DNA of 64,000 nucleotides from Microbacterium testaceum (GTDB lineage: Bacteria; Actinomycetota; Actinomycetes; Actinomycetales; Microbacteriaceae). A program made the translations under genes and the position numbers. Shown piece after piece: positions 16,565 to 25,419 of this stretch. Location: positions 1-64,000 of the forward strand of contig NZ_LDRU01000003.1 of the NCBI RefSeq assembly GCF_001476285.1. Reading direction: 5' to 3'. Position 1 is the stretch's first letter; every line of letters starts with the position of its first letter. The notes under the pieces are model-generated. The model was given only the letters and a program-made list of their open reading frames with translations. It made no database searches and was not told the DNA's origin.

Positions 16565-17530
16565 TCAGGGCGCGCCGCGGAAGCGCCGGTACTGCTCGGC
16601 GTAGTGCCGCAGCCCGTCCCCGAGCGTGGCGAAGGCGGGTTCCACGCCCAGCTGGTCGCGCGCGGGGGACATGTCGACGACCCCCCGGTACCGACTCTCG
16701 ACCCCCGCGGGGTCCGTGTTCTCGTCGACGGTCCGGATCCGCGCGCCGGGGAACGTCGTCCGCACGACGTCGAGGTACTCCGCCGGGGTCGTGAGCGGGA
16801 GCCCGGTGGCGGCGAAGAACACGCGGTCGGCGTCAGCGGGGCAGTCGGCTGCGGCCGCGAAGATCGCGGCGACGTCCTCGACCGGCGTGAAGTCGCGGGG
16901 CGGACCGCTCGTGGGAATCTCGACCTCGCGCCCTTCCACGATGCCCTCGACGACCGGTTTGACGCCGATGGGCCACTGCATCCCGAACCCGTAGACCGCG
17001 CTCGGCCGAACGATCCGCACGTCGAGGGGGAAGGCATCCGCGTAGCCGAGTGCCAGGATCTCGGACACGGCCTTCGAGACACCGTAGAAGCCGCCCGCGG
17101 GTCCTTCGCGCGGGGTGACGAGGGGATGGGCCGCATCGATCGGCTCGTAGCGGATGGATGGCAGGACCGCCACGGTCGACGCGAGGACGAACCGTCCGAC
17201 CCCGTACCGCCGACTCAGCTCGAGAAGTGCGAGCGTCGGTTCGACATTCGCCTCGACCGCCCGAGCGGGGTCGTCGCGGAGGGCCACCGGGTTCACGAAG
17301 GCGTCGAGGTGGATGATCGCGTCGGGCCGCCGTTCCTCCACCAGGGTCTCGAGCGCTGCGGGGTCGCCGGTGTGCACGCGGGCGAGTTCCGGAAGCTCGG
17401 CTCCGAGGACGAACCGTGCCTCGTCGCGCCAGTCGTACCGGCTCACCGCGAGCACCTCGTGGCCGCGGTCGCGCACCGCTCGCGCGGTGTGCGACCCGAT
17501 GAAACCGGTCGCCCCGGTGATGAGGATCAT
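16565..17530 (-). CDS. NAD-dependent epimerase/dehydratase family protein
   Basis: A 321-residue extended SDR from ATG 17530, with GAGGAGGGGCG upstream. It shows the GATGFIG coenzyme motif at residues 6-12, HLDAFVNP, a Ser/Thr in LASTVA, and the catalytic YGVSKAVSE (YxxxK). DWRDEARF after the second strand may contact the NAD ribose. The family acts on sugar nucleotides or aldehydes, and no substrate can be read from the sequence. It is convergent with the apionate operon, so a shared role is possible but unsupported. The open frame upstream of the chosen ATG is not conserved-looking. Confidence 0.82.
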   Translation of the reverse strand: MILITGATGFIGSHTARAVRDRGHEVLAVSRYDWRDEARFVLGAELPELARVHTGDPAALETLVEERRPDAIIHLDAFVNPVALRDDPARAVEANVEPTLALLELSRRYGVGRFVLASTVAVLPSIRYEPIDAAHPLVTPREGPAGGFYGVSKAVSEILALGYADAFPLDVRIVRPSAVYGFGMQWPIGVKPVVEGIVEGREVEIPTSGPPRDFTPVEDVAAIFAAAADCPADADRVFFAATGLPLTTPAEYLDVVRTTFPGARIRTVDENTDPAGVESRYRGVVDMSPARDQLGVEPAFATLGDGLRHYAEQYRRFRGAP

Positions 17531-17683
17531 CGCCCCTCCTCGTCGAGTGTCCGACGCCTGGCGGACTCCCCGCGCGCGCCCTTCCAGGCTATCGGCGGGT
17601 GCGACCGAGTCTCGCCGCCGCGCGACTCGCGGCTCGCGCCACGCCCGAGGGTGCCGCGGCGCCGGCTCTGCCACACTGACACG

Positions 17684-18547
17684 GTGACCTCCCCTGCGCG
17701 GCCCCGGCGCCGCACCGTCGTCGGCCTCGGCGGTCTCATCGTCGCGATCGTGGCGCTTTACGTCACGGTGGTGGTGCTCTACGCGAGCGGCAGCGAGGTG
17801 GTGTCCAGCGGCGAGGAGAACGTCGCCGACGGGGCGGTCTCGCTCGTGCTGAGCCCCGAGAAGATGGATGCCGCGACGAATCGCCTCACCCTGTCGCTGC
17901 TGCCCGGTCAGACGGGGGTGAACGACTACACCGACGGCATCGTGGTCGAGAAGCCCTTCTCCGTCCTGGTCTCGGCCATCGCGGGATCACGCGCCGTGCA
18001 TTACGAGGCTGACACCCTGGTCGCCCCGACGGAGCTGTCCTTCGTCATGGACGGGGCCGTCGAGCAGTGGCCCTTCGACCGGTACTTGGTGCGATCGTTC
18101 CTGGTCCCCGTGGTGGACGACGCCCAGGGGGAGTCCGTCCCCCTCCCGTCGACGGTGCACCTCAGCGGTCGAGGGATCTCGGGGTGGGACATCGCGATGA
18201 CCGAGCGGGACGGGCCGGACGGCTTCGTCACGGTCGAGTTCACGGCCTCTCGGTCGGGAGCCACGGTCGCGTTCGGGATCGTGCTGCTGACGCTCATGGT
18301 GATCATCCCGACGCTCGTGCTCGTCGTCGCGATCGCCGTGCTGCGGGGCCGGCGCAAGGTCGAGGTCACCGCCCTGGGGTGGATGGGCGCGATGCTCTTC
18401 GCGACGATCCCGCTGCGCAACTTCCTCCCCGGATCGCCGCCCATCGGGTCGTGGATCGACTACCTCATCGTGCTGTGGGTCCTGGCCGCCCTCGTGGCCG
18501 GGCTCGTGGTGTTCGTGATCGCCTGGTGGCGGCGCGGCCCGGCCTGA
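17684..18547 (+). CDS. DUF4436 family membrane protein
   Basis: A 287-residue protein starting at GTG 17684, after a 153-bp gap from the divergent epimerase gene. There is one N-terminal membrane helix (VVGLGGLIVAIVALYVTVVV), an extracytoplasmic beta-rich domain of about 150 residues (including FPFDRY-like WPFDRYLVRSF), then three C-terminal helices separated by a short basic loop (RGRRKVEVTALGWMGAMLFATIPLRNFLPG). This N-in, large outer domain and triple-helix layout with PLRNFLPGSPPIGSWID is the DUF4436 pattern. Function is unknown. No partner gene is evident. Confidence 0.82.
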   Translation: MTSPARPRRRTVVGLGGLIVAIVALYVTVVVLYASGSEVVSSGEENVADGAVSLVLSPEKMDAATNRLTLSLLPGQTGVNDYTDGIVVEKPFSVLVSAIAGSRAVHYEADTLVAPTELSFVMDGAVEQWPFDRYLVRSFLVPVVDDAQGESVPLPSTVHLSGRGISGWDIAMTERDGPDGFVTVEFTASRSGATVAFGIVLLTLMVIIPTLVLVVAIAVLRGRRKVEVTALGWMGAMLFATIPLRNFLPGSPPIGSWIDYLIVLWVLAALVAGLVVFVIAWWRRGPA

Positions 18548-18589
18548 CCCCTCGGTTCCTCCCGACGCACCGGCGGCGGCGCCGTGGCG

Positions 18590-18636
18590 TTGCCCTCGGC
18601 GGCATCCTCTGACATGATTACTGAACGATCGGTCGG
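18590..18636 (+). promoter_or_regulatory. Promoter and TetR-type operator of the paaJFHZIK operon
   Basis: TTGCCC (18590-18595) and CATGAT (18613-18618) are separated by 17 bp. The operator TTACTGAACGATCGGTC (18618-18634) begins at the last base of the -10 element and contains the imperfect palindrome GAACGATCGGTC. The identical 17 bp recur directly after the paaA -10 element at 26153-26169. Two copies at equivalent places strongly indicate a shared repressor, most likely a TetR-family PaaR responding to phenylacetyl-CoA. Its gene is not in the window. Confidence 0.7.
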
Positions 18637-18695
18637 AAAACCTCGCGGACGAGGTGGAGACGACCCCGCCAGAGCCGGCGGGGGAGAGGATGGCG

Positions 18696-19886
18696 ATGTC
18701 GCAGGCGTTTCTCATCGGCGGTGCGCGCACCCCGGTCGGCCGGTACGGCGGGGCTCTGGCATCCGTCCGTCCCGACGATCTCGCTGCCCTCGTCGTCGGC
18801 GAAGCCGTGGCCCGCGCGGGCGTTCCGGTCACCGCGATCGACGAGGTGATCCTCGGAGCGGCGAACCAGGCCGGCGAAGACAACCGCAACGTCGCGCGCA
18901 TGGCCGTGCTGCTCGCCGGGCTTCCGGATGCCGTTCCCGCCCTCACCGTGAACCGCTTGTGCGCCTCCGGGATGAGCGCGATCGCGCTCGCCGCCCAGGC
19001 GGTGCGTGCGGGCGACGCCGACATCGTCGTCGCGGGAGGCGTGGAGTCGATGACGCGCGCACCCTGGGTGCAGGCGAAGCCGTCGAAAGCGTGGGCGAAG
19101 CCGGGTGAGGCGTTCGACACCTCGATCGGCTGGCGCTTCACCAACCCGCGCGTCGTCGCTCGCGACAAGGCCACGTTCACCATGCCCGAGACCGCCGAAG
19201 AGGTGGCCCGGGTCGACGGGATCTCGCGTGCCGACGCCGACGCGTTCGCTCTCCGCAGCCACGAGAGGGCGATCCGGGCTCAGGATGCCGGACGCTTCCG
19301 CGACGAGATCGTCGCCGTCGAGACCCCTCGCGGATCGGTGGACACCGACGAGGGGCCGCGTCGTGACACCTCGCTGGAGGTGCTCGCGGGACTCCGGCCC
19401 GTCGTGAAGGGAGGGGAGGTGGTCACCGCGGGCAACGCGAGCTCCCTCAACGACGGCGCCTCCGCGATCGTGGTGGCGAGCGCCGAGGCGGTCGAGCGGT
19501 ACGGGCTGCGGCCGCGCGCGCGGATCGTCGCACACGCCTCGGCGGGAGTGGCTCCCGAGGTCATGGGACTCGGTCCGGTGCCCGCGACCGAGAAGGCGCT
19601 CGCGAAGGCCGGGCTCTCGGCATCCGATCTGGGGGCGGTCGAACTCAACGAGGCGTTCGCGTCGCAGTCGCTCGCGTGCATGCGGCGGCTCGGCCTCGAT
19701 CCCGAGATCGTCAACGCGGACGGCGGGGCGATCGCACTCGGGCATCCGCTCGGCTCGAGCGGGTCGCGGTTGCTCGTCACTCTGCTCGGCCGGCTCGAGC
19801 GGGAGGACGTGCGGTACGGCCTCGCGACGATGTGCGTCGGCGTGGGCCAGGGCACCGCGATGATCGTGGAGCGGGTCGATGGCTGA
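18696..19886 (+). CDS. paaJ: Phenylacetate-pathway acyl-CoA thiolase
   Basis: A 396-residue thiolase. ATG 18696 is preferred over ATG 18690 and GTG 18654 because GGGGAGAGG ends 6 nt before it. The active-site Cys is in NRLCASGMSAI, the His in GGAIALGHPLGSSGSR, and the second Cys near the C-terminus in LATMCVGVGQG. PaaJ cleaves 3-oxo-5,6-dehydrosuberyl-CoA and 3-oxoadipyl-CoA to release acetyl-CoA and finally succinyl-CoA. The assignment to this step comes from its place as first gene of a paa operon. It overlaps the next gene by 8 bp. Confidence 0.9.
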   Translation: MSQAFLIGGARTPVGRYGGALASVRPDDLAALVVGEAVARAGVPVTAIDEVILGAANQAGEDNRNVARMAVLLAGLPDAVPALTVNRLCASGMSAIALAAQAVRAGDADIVVAGGVESMTRAPWVQAKPSKAWAKPGEAFDTSIGWRFTNPRVVARDKATFTMPETAEEVARVDGISRADADAFALRSHERAIRAQDAGRFRDEIVAVETPRGSVDTDEGPRRDTSLEVLAGLRPVVKGGEVVTAGNASSLNDGASAIVVASAEAVERYGLRPRARIVAHASAGVAPEVMGLGPVPATEKALAKAGLSASDLGAVELNEAFASQSLACMRRLGLDPEIVNADGGAIALGHPLGSSGSRLLVTLLGRLEREDVRYGLATMCVGVGQGTAMIVERVDG

Positions 19887-20673
19887 GACGACGCCCGCAG
19901 CGACCGACGTCCTCGAGCCCGGAGGAGGGGCTCCCGCAGCCCCCACCCTCCGCATCGACGCCCGTGACGACCGCGTCGTCGCGACCCTCGACCGCCCCGA
20001 ACGTCGCAACGCGATCGACCAGGTCATGGTCGACGAGCTGCACGCGCTGTGCAGCGAGCTCGAGGAGCGCCCGCGCACGCTGATCCTCGCCGGAGCGGGC
20101 GGTATCTTCGCGGCCGGCGCCGACATCGCGCAGTTGCGCGAGCGCACCGGCGACGACGCCCGCCGCGGCATCAACGCGACCGTCTTCTCCCGCATCCGCC
20201 ATCTGCCGATGCCGGTCATCGCCGCCGTCGACGGGTACGCGCTCGGCGGGGGAGCCGAGCTCGCATACGCGGCGGACATCCGGATCGGCACGCCGCGCGT
20301 GCGCTTCGGCAATCCCGAACCCGGCCTCGGCATCATCGCCGCGGCGGGCGCCGCGTGGCGCCTGCCCGAGATCGTGGGCCACGCGCGCGCGAACGAACTG
20401 CTCCTCACGACCCGCGTGATCGACGCCGACGAAGCCCTCGCCTGGGGTCTGCTGTCGAGCGTCCACGAGCCCGACGCCCTGCTCGCCGCCGCCCACGCGA
20501 TCGTCGACCGCGTCGCCGCGAACTCCGTGCGGGCGACGATCCTCACCAAGCGTGCGCTGCTCGCCCCGCGCGCGGAACATCCCGCGATCGACGGCGAGCT
20601 GCAGGCCGAGCTGTTCGACAGCGCCGACAAGCGCGCACGCATGACCGCGTTCCTCGAGAGGAAGAAGAAGTGA
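19879..20673 (+). CDS. paaF: Enoyl-CoA hydratase of the phenylacetate pathway
   Basis: A 264-residue crotonase. The N-terminus is a 20-residue Ala/Pro/Gly-rich leader before the fold begins at LRIDARDDRVVATLDRP. The oxyanion-hole motifs are GIFAAGADIAQL and YALGGGAELA, and the two catalytic glutamates are at the usual positions in GGGAELA and NPEPGLG. PaaF hydrates 2,3-dehydroadipyl-CoA. The paa genes on both sides and 4-8 bp overlaps show it belongs to the operon. The alternative role of PaaG fits the other crotonase gene at 30011 better. Confidence 0.88.
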   Translation: MAETTPAATDVLEPGGGAPAAPTLRIDARDDRVVATLDRPERRNAIDQVMVDELHALCSELEERPRTLILAGAGGIFAAGADIAQLRERTGDDARRGINATVFSRIRHLPMPVIAAVDGYALGGGAELAYAADIRIGTPRVRFGNPEPGLGIIAAAGAAWRLPEIVGHARANELLLTTRVIDADEALAWGLLSSVHEPDALLAAAHAIVDRVAANSVRATILTKRALLAPRAEHPAIDGELQAELFDSADKRARMTAFLERKKK

Positions 20674-21515
20674 CCACGCTCCCCGAGACCGTCGGCGTGC
20701 TGGGTGGGGGTCGCATGGGCGCCGGTATCGCCCACGCCTTCCTGCTCGCCGGTGCCCGCGTCCATGTCGTCGAACGCGACGCCGAGTCAGCCGATGCCGC
20801 CCGCGAGCGGGTCCAGACTGCTCTGGCCCGCTCGGCGCAGAAGGGCATCGAGATCCCGGATGCCGACGACCTCACGACCGGAGTCGGAACCGACGCGTTC
20901 GCCGACGCCGGTCTGGTGATCGAGGCCGTCCCCGAAGACCGCGCGTTCAAGCTCGACGCGCTCGCGCGGATCGAGGGAGCGGTGCGCGACGACGCGGTCG
21001 TGGCATCCAATACCTCCTCCATCTCGATCGACGCGCTCGCCGGAGCGATGCGGCGTCCGCAGCGCTTCCTCGGTCTGCACTTCTTCAACCCCGTGCCCGC
21101 ATCGGCCCTCGTCGAGGTGGTGACCGGCGTCGCCACGACTCCCGAGGTCGTGCGCGCGGCGACCGGCTGGGTCGAGGCCATCGGCAAGACCGCCGTCGTC
21201 GTGCGCGACGCCCCGGGCTTCGCCTCCAGCCGTCTCGGTGTCGCACTCGGACTCGAAGCCATCCGCATGCTCGAAGAGGGAGTGGCGAGTGCGCACGACA
21301 TCGACACGGCGATGGAGCTCGGGTACCGGCATCCGATGGGCCCGCTGCGCACGACCGACATCGTCGGACTCGACGTGCGTCTGGGGATCGCGGAAGAACT
21401 CGAGCGCGCGTTCGGAGCGCGCTTCACCCCGCCCGCGCTGCTACGCGATCTCGTCGCCCAGGGGCACCTGGGCCGCAAGACCGGCCGCGGATTCTATGAA
21501 TGGAGCGAACGATGA
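20670..21515 (+). CDS. paaH: 3-hydroxyacyl-CoA dehydrogenase of the phenylacetate pathway
   Basis: A 281-residue enzyme starting at GTG 20670, which overlaps the paaF stop (GTGA). The NAD fingerprint is VGVLGGGRMGAGIA, and NTSSISIDAL and the catalytic His in GLHFFNPVPASALVEVV are present. The C-terminal domain contains HPMGPLRTTDIVGLDV and ends in the family signature GRKTGRGFYEW. It oxidises 3-hydroxyadipyl-CoA to 3-oxoadipyl-CoA. It is the single-domain form, about 280 residues, shorter than the longer PaaH of enteric bacteria. It overlaps paaZ by 4 bp. Confidence 0.92.
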   Translation: MTTLPETVGVLGGGRMGAGIAHAFLLAGARVHVVERDAESADAARERVQTALARSAQKGIEIPDADDLTTGVGTDAFADAGLVIEAVPEDRAFKLDALARIEGAVRDDAVVASNTSSISIDALAGAMRRPQRFLGLHFFNPVPASALVEVVTGVATTPEVVRAATGWVEAIGKTAVVVRDAPGFASSRLGVALGLEAIRMLEEGVASAHDIDTAMELGYRHPMGPLRTTDIVGLDVRLGIAEELERAFGARFTPPALLRDLVAQGHLGRKTGRGFYEWSER

Positions 21516-23563
21516 CGTTTCTGCCGAGCTACGTGAACGGCGCGTGGTGGACACCCGTCGACGATCCCGATGCGGCGATCGTCCGAGACGCGTCGACGGG
21601 CGACGAGATCGTACGCGTCAGCACGCGCGGGCTCGATCTCGCGCGCGCTGTCGCCTACGCCCGCCGAGAGGGCCAGAAGAGTCTCGGTTCCCTCACCTTT
21701 CCCCAGCGCGCGATGGTGCTGAAGAACCTCGCCATCGCGCTGAACGAGCGCCGCGACGAGCTGTACGCCCTTTCGGAGCGCTCCGGCTCGACCCGACGCG
21801 ATTCGCTCAGCGACGTCGACGGCGGCATCGGCGTGCTCTTCACCTTCTCGTCGAAGGCGCGCCGCGAGTTGCCCGCGGGGAAGGTCGTGCTCGACGGGCC
21901 CATCGAGCCGCTGTCGAAGGATGGCTCGTTCCTCGGGCGGCACGTGTACACGCGCCTTCCCGGTGTGGCCGTACAGATCAACGCCTTCAACTTCCCGATG
22001 TGGGGTGCGCTGGAGAAGTTCGCGCCCGCCTTCCTCGCGGGGCTCCCCACGATCGTCAAGCCCGCCACCCCCACGGCCTACATCGCCGAGGCGTGGGTGC
22101 GCATGGTCGTCGAGACCGGGCTCCTGCCCGAGGGCTCGCTGCAGCTGGTGAGCGGCAGCGTCCCGGGTCTGTTCGATCTGCTCGATCTCGGCGACACCGT
22201 CGGTTTCACCGGCAGCGCCACGACCGCCGAGCGCCTGCGCGCTCAGGCCAAGCCGGGCGTGCGCTTCACGAGCGAGACCGACTCGATCAATGCCTCGATC
22301 CTCGGCCCCGACGCCGTGCCCGGCACCCCCGAGTTCGACGCGTACGTCAAGCAGCTGCTCGTCGAGATGACGACCAAGGCCGGCCAGAAGTGCACGGCCA
22401 TCCGTCGCGCGATCGTGCCGGCGGGGATGACGGATGCCGTGGCCGAGGCGTTGCGTGCCAAGATCGCCGAACGTGTCGTCATCGGAGATCCGCGCACCGA
22501 GGGCGTGACGATGGGTCCGGTCGTCTCGATCGAGCAGCGCGACGAGGTGCTGCGGCAGGTGCGCAGGCTCACCGACGCCGGGGGACGTTTCGTCGTCGGC
22601 GCGGCCGAGGCGCCTTCGGGTGTGTCCGAGGACGGTGCGTTCCTGCAGCCCATGCTGCTGGCCTTCGCGGATGCCGCGACCCCGGCCGTCAACGACATCG
22701 AGGCGTTCGGCCCGGTCGCGAGCATCGTCGAGTACGCCGATGTCGCGGAGGCGGCGGCCATCGTGGCGCGCGGCGGCGGCTCGCTCGTCACGAGCGTCGC
22801 GACCCACGACCCCGGAGTCGCGACCGAGCTGCTCACCCGTATGGGTGCGATGAACGGCCGGGTGCTCTTCCTCGACCGCGACGACGCGCGCACCTCGACC
22901 GGGCACGGTGCTCCCGTGCCGCACCTCGTACACGGCGGCCCGGGGCGCGCGGGCGGCGGTGAAGAGCTCGGCGGCATCCGCTCCGTCCTGCACTACATGC
23001 AGCGCACGGCGATTCAGGGCTCGCCGCGTATGCTGACCGCGCTGACCGGGGTGTGGCATCCGGGAGCCGAGACCGACTCCGCGGGGACGCACCCGTTCCG
23101 CAAGCCCCTCTCGGACCTCCGGATCGGGGATGCCGTGGAGTCGGCCGAACGCGAGGTCACCCTCGACGACATCGAGGTGTTCGCGAGATTCACCGGCGAC
23201 ACCTTCTACGCGCACATGGACGAGGAGTCGGCAGCTGCGAACCCCTTCTTCCCGGGGCGTGTGGCCCACGGCTACCTGCTGGTGTCGTGGGCGGCGGGAC
23301 TCTTCGTCGACCCCGCGCCCGGTCCGGTGCTCGCCAACTCGGGGCTCGAGAACCTGCGCTTCGTCACCCCCGTCTCACCCGGCGACCGTATCCGCGTCGC
23401 GCTGACGGCCAAGCAGATCACCCCGCGCGAGACCGACGAGTACGGCGAGGTTCGCTGGGATGCCGTCATCCGCAACCAGCACGACGAGATCGTCGCGCAG
23501 TACGACGTGCTCACGCTCGTGGCGAAGACGTGGGCGCCCGCGCCCGTGGCGGTGCCCGCGTGA
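21512..23563 (+). CDS. paaZ: Bifunctional oxepin-CoA hydrolase / 3-oxo-5,6-dehydrosuberyl-CoA semialdehyde dehydrogenase
   Basis: A 683-residue fusion. The N-terminal aldehyde dehydrogenase domain (about 1-525) has FTGSATTAERL and the catalytic Cys in TKAGQKCTAIRRAIVP. The C-terminal MaoC hot-dog domain (about 540-680) has the hydratase dyad region FTGDTFYAHMDEESA with PFFPGRVAHGYL. The MaoC half opens the oxepin-CoA ring and the dehydrogenase half oxidises the resulting aldehyde with NADP. Both domains are intact and length matches known PaaZ. ATG 21512 overlaps the paaH stop. It is diagnostic of the aerobic phenylacetyl-CoA epoxide route. Confidence 0.96.
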   Translation: MTFLPSYVNGAWWTPVDDPDAAIVRDASTGDEIVRVSTRGLDLARAVAYARREGQKSLGSLTFPQRAMVLKNLAIALNERRDELYALSERSGSTRRDSLSDVDGGIGVLFTFSSKARRELPAGKVVLDGPIEPLSKDGSFLGRHVYTRLPGVAVQINAFNFPMWGALEKFAPAFLAGLPTIVKPATPTAYIAEAWVRMVVETGLLPEGSLQLVSGSVPGLFDLLDLGDTVGFTGSATTAERLRAQAKPGVRFTSETDSINASILGPDAVPGTPEFDAYVKQLLVEMTTKAGQKCTAIRRAIVPAGMTDAVAEALRAKIAERVVIGDPRTEGVTMGPVVSIEQRDEVLRQVRRLTDAGGRFVVGAAEAPSGVSEDGAFLQPMLLAFADAATPAVNDIEAFGPVASIVEYADVAEAAAIVARGGGSLVTSVATHDPGVATELLTRMGAMNGRVLFLDRDDARTSTGHGAPVPHLVHGGPGRAGGGEELGGIRSVLHYMQRTAIQGSPRMLTALTGVWHPGAETDSAGTHPFRKPLSDLRIGDAVESAEREVTLDDIEVFARFTGDTFYAHMDEESAAANPFFPGRVAHGYLLVSWAAGLFVDPAPGPVLANSGLENLRFVTPVSPGDRIRVALTAKQITPRETDEYGEVRWDAVIRNQHDEIVAQYDVLTLVAKTWAPAPVAVPA

Positions 23564-24075
23564 CCCTGCGCCCGATGATGCGGAACGACCGGGCGTCGGC
23601 GATGCTCGGCATGGTCGTCGAACACGACGCGCCGGGGGAGTCGCGGGTGTCGATGACCGTGCGCGACGACATGCTCAACGGCTTCGCCATCACCCATGGC
23701 GGACTCGTCTTCACGCTCGCCGACACCGCGTTCGCGATCGCCTGCAACGAGGACGAGCGGGTGACCGTCGCCGGCGGCGCCGACATCACGTTCCTGAAGT
23801 CCACGACGGCGGGTCAGACGCTCACGGCGACCGCCGCCCGCCGAGCGCGCAGCGGGCGCACCGGCCTCTACGACATCCGCGTGACCGATGAGACGGGTGA
23901 CCTCGTCGCCGAGGTGCGCGGCCGCAGCATCACGACCGACCGGCGTCCGCCTGCGATGCCCCCGGTCCCTTCGACGAGCTCAGGGACCTCCACCGCGGCA
24001 GGGACCTCCGCCGCGACCGAATCACACGCCCACGAGCGCAACGCCGCGCTCTCCACCACGGAGGTGTCTCGATGA
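23560..24075 (+). CDS. paaI: Hydroxyphenylacetyl-CoA thioesterase with a repeat-derived C-terminal tail
   Basis: A 171-residue hot-dog thioesterase from GTG 23560. The PaaI core spans about residues 1-130 and includes NGFAITHGGLVFTLADTAFAIACN, with the conserved N-G-x-x-x-x-H-G-G active-site pattern and the catalytic Asp after the helix. It hydrolyses stalled ring-CoA esters and protects the CoA pool. Beyond the core is a Ser/Thr/Ala-rich tail of about 35 residues not expected for PaaI. It is encoded by a 25-bp REP-like palindrome at 23964-23988 and by two 18-bp tandem copies at 23981-24016. It overlaps paaK by 4 bp. Confidence 0.9.
   Translation: MTLRPMMRNDRASAMLGMVVEHDAPGESRVSMTVRDDMLNGFAITHGGLVFTLADTAFAIACNEDERVTVAGGADITFLKSTTAGQTLTATAARRARSGRTGLYDIRVTDETGDLVAEVRGRSITTDRRPPAMPPVPSTSSGTSTAAGTSAATESHAHERNAALSTTEVSR
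23964..24016. repeat. REP-like palindrome and 18-bp tandem repeat inside paaI
   Basis: GGTCCCT (23964-23970) and AGGGACC (23982-23988) are inverted arms around TTCGACGAGCTC. The core TTCGACNNGCTCAG resembles the dispersed CTTCGACAGGCTCAG element found widely in actinobacterial genomes. It runs directly into two tandem copies of an 18-bp unit (23981-23998 and 23999-24016) starting CAGGGACCTCC and differing at two positions. Both keep the paaI frame open. Confidence 0.6.
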
Positions 24076-25382
24076 CCATGACCGTTCCCTCGCGCCCCGA
24101 CCTCTCGGCATCCGTGGATCCGACCGGCATCCCGCTCGCGAGTCTGCGTGCCCTGCAGCTCGAGCGCCTGAAGTGGACGGTGCGGCACGCCTACGAGAAC
24201 GTCGCGTTGTACCGCCGTACCTTCGACGAGGCCGGCGTCCACCCCGACGACATCCGCAGCCTCGACGACATCCGGCTGCTGCCCTTCACGACGAAGGCCG
24301 ACCTGCGCGAGACCTACCCCTTCGGCATGTTCGCCGTCCCGATGCCCGACGTCCGCCGCATCCACGCCTCCTCCGGGACCACCGGTCGTCCCACCGTCGT
24401 CGGGTACACCGCCGGAGACCTCGACCGCTGGGCCGACCTCGTCGCCCGCTCGCTGAGCGCCGCCGGCATCGGTCCCGGTGATCGTGTGCACAACGCGTAC
24501 GGCTACGGCCTCTTCACCGGCGGCCTCGGCGCCCACGCCGGGATCGAGCGGCTCGGGGCGACCGTCATCCCCATGTCGGGCGGGCAGACCGCGCGGCAGG
24601 CGCAGCTCATCCAGGACTTCGCGCCGGATGCCATCCTCTGCACCCCGAGCTACCTCCTCACGATCGCCGACGCGCTCGAAGCCACCGGGGTCGATCCCCG
24701 GTCGACGTCGCTGAGAGTCGCCGTGCTGGGAGCCGAGCCCTGGACCAACGAGATGCGCCGTGAGATCGAGCGTCGCCTCGACCTCACCGCCGTCGACATC
24801 TACGGCCTGAGCGAGGTGATGGGTCCGGGTGTGGCATCCGAGAGCGCCCTCACCAAGGACGGTCCCCACATCTGGGAGGACCACTTCCTCCCCGAGACGA
24901 TCGACGGCGACACCGGCGAGCCCGTGGCCGACGGGGAGCTGGGCGAGCTGGTCTTCACCTCGCTCACCAAGGAGGCGTTCCCGGTCATCCGCTACCGCAC
25001 CCGTGACCTCACCCGGCTGCAGCCCGGCACGGCGTTCCCCTCGATGCGACGCATCGAGAAGATCACCGGCCGCAACGACGACATGATCATCCTCCGCGGC
25101 GTCAATCTCTTCCCGACGCAGATCGAAGAGATCGTGCTCGGCATCGAGACCCTCACCCCGCATTTCGTCCTCGAGCTGCGTCGCGAGGGACGAATGGATG
25201 CCATGACCGTCCGCATCGAGAGGCACCCGGCCCTGGAACGGGAGGTGTGCGAGGCGGCGGGCGTCGTGCTGCAGCAGCGGATCAAGGTGCACATCGGCAC
25301 CAGCGTCGATGTCCGTGTCGAGGAGCCCGGCTCGCTCCCGCGCAGCGAGGGCAAGTACAAGCGCGTGTACGACCTGCGCTGA
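24072..25382 (+). CDS. paaK: Phenylacetate-CoA ligase
   Basis: A 436-residue adenylate-forming ligase. The A3 P-loop-like motif HASSGTTGRPTVVGYT is clear, followed by NAYGYGLFTGGLGAHAG, YGLSEVMGPGV and the hinge region RTRDLTRL...KITGRNDDMIILRGVNLFPTQIE typical of PaaK. The C-terminal lysine lies in SEGKYKRVYDLR. It activates phenylacetate with ATP and CoA as the first pathway step. ATG 24072 overlaps the paaI stop. It closes the first paa operon. Confidence 0.96.
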   Translation: MTMTVPSRPDLSASVDPTGIPLASLRALQLERLKWTVRHAYENVALYRRTFDEAGVHPDDIRSLDDIRLLPFTTKADLRETYPFGMFAVPMPDVRRIHASSGTTGRPTVVGYTAGDLDRWADLVARSLSAAGIGPGDRVHNAYGYGLFTGGLGAHAGIERLGATVIPMSGGQTARQAQLIQDFAPDAILCTPSYLLTIADALEATGVDPRSTSLRVAVLGAEPWTNEMRREIERRLDLTAVDIYGLSEVMGPGVASESALTKDGPHIWEDHFLPETIDGDTGEPVADGELGELVFTSLTKEAFPVIRYRTRDLTRLQPGTAFPSMRRIEKITGRNDDMIILRGVNLFPTQIEEIVLGIETLTPHFVLELRREGRMDAMTVRIERHPALEREVCEAAGVVLQQRIKVHIGTSVDVRVEEPGSLPRSEGKYKRVYDLR

Positions 25383-25419
25383 CCGCGCGCGCCGGCGTCC
25401 CGCCCGTGCTCCCGCCGCT

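Noticed and set aside
18618..20765. 715-codon minus-strand frame opposite paaJ and paaF
   Set aside because: Antisense shadow of two well-supported paa genes, with no motif.
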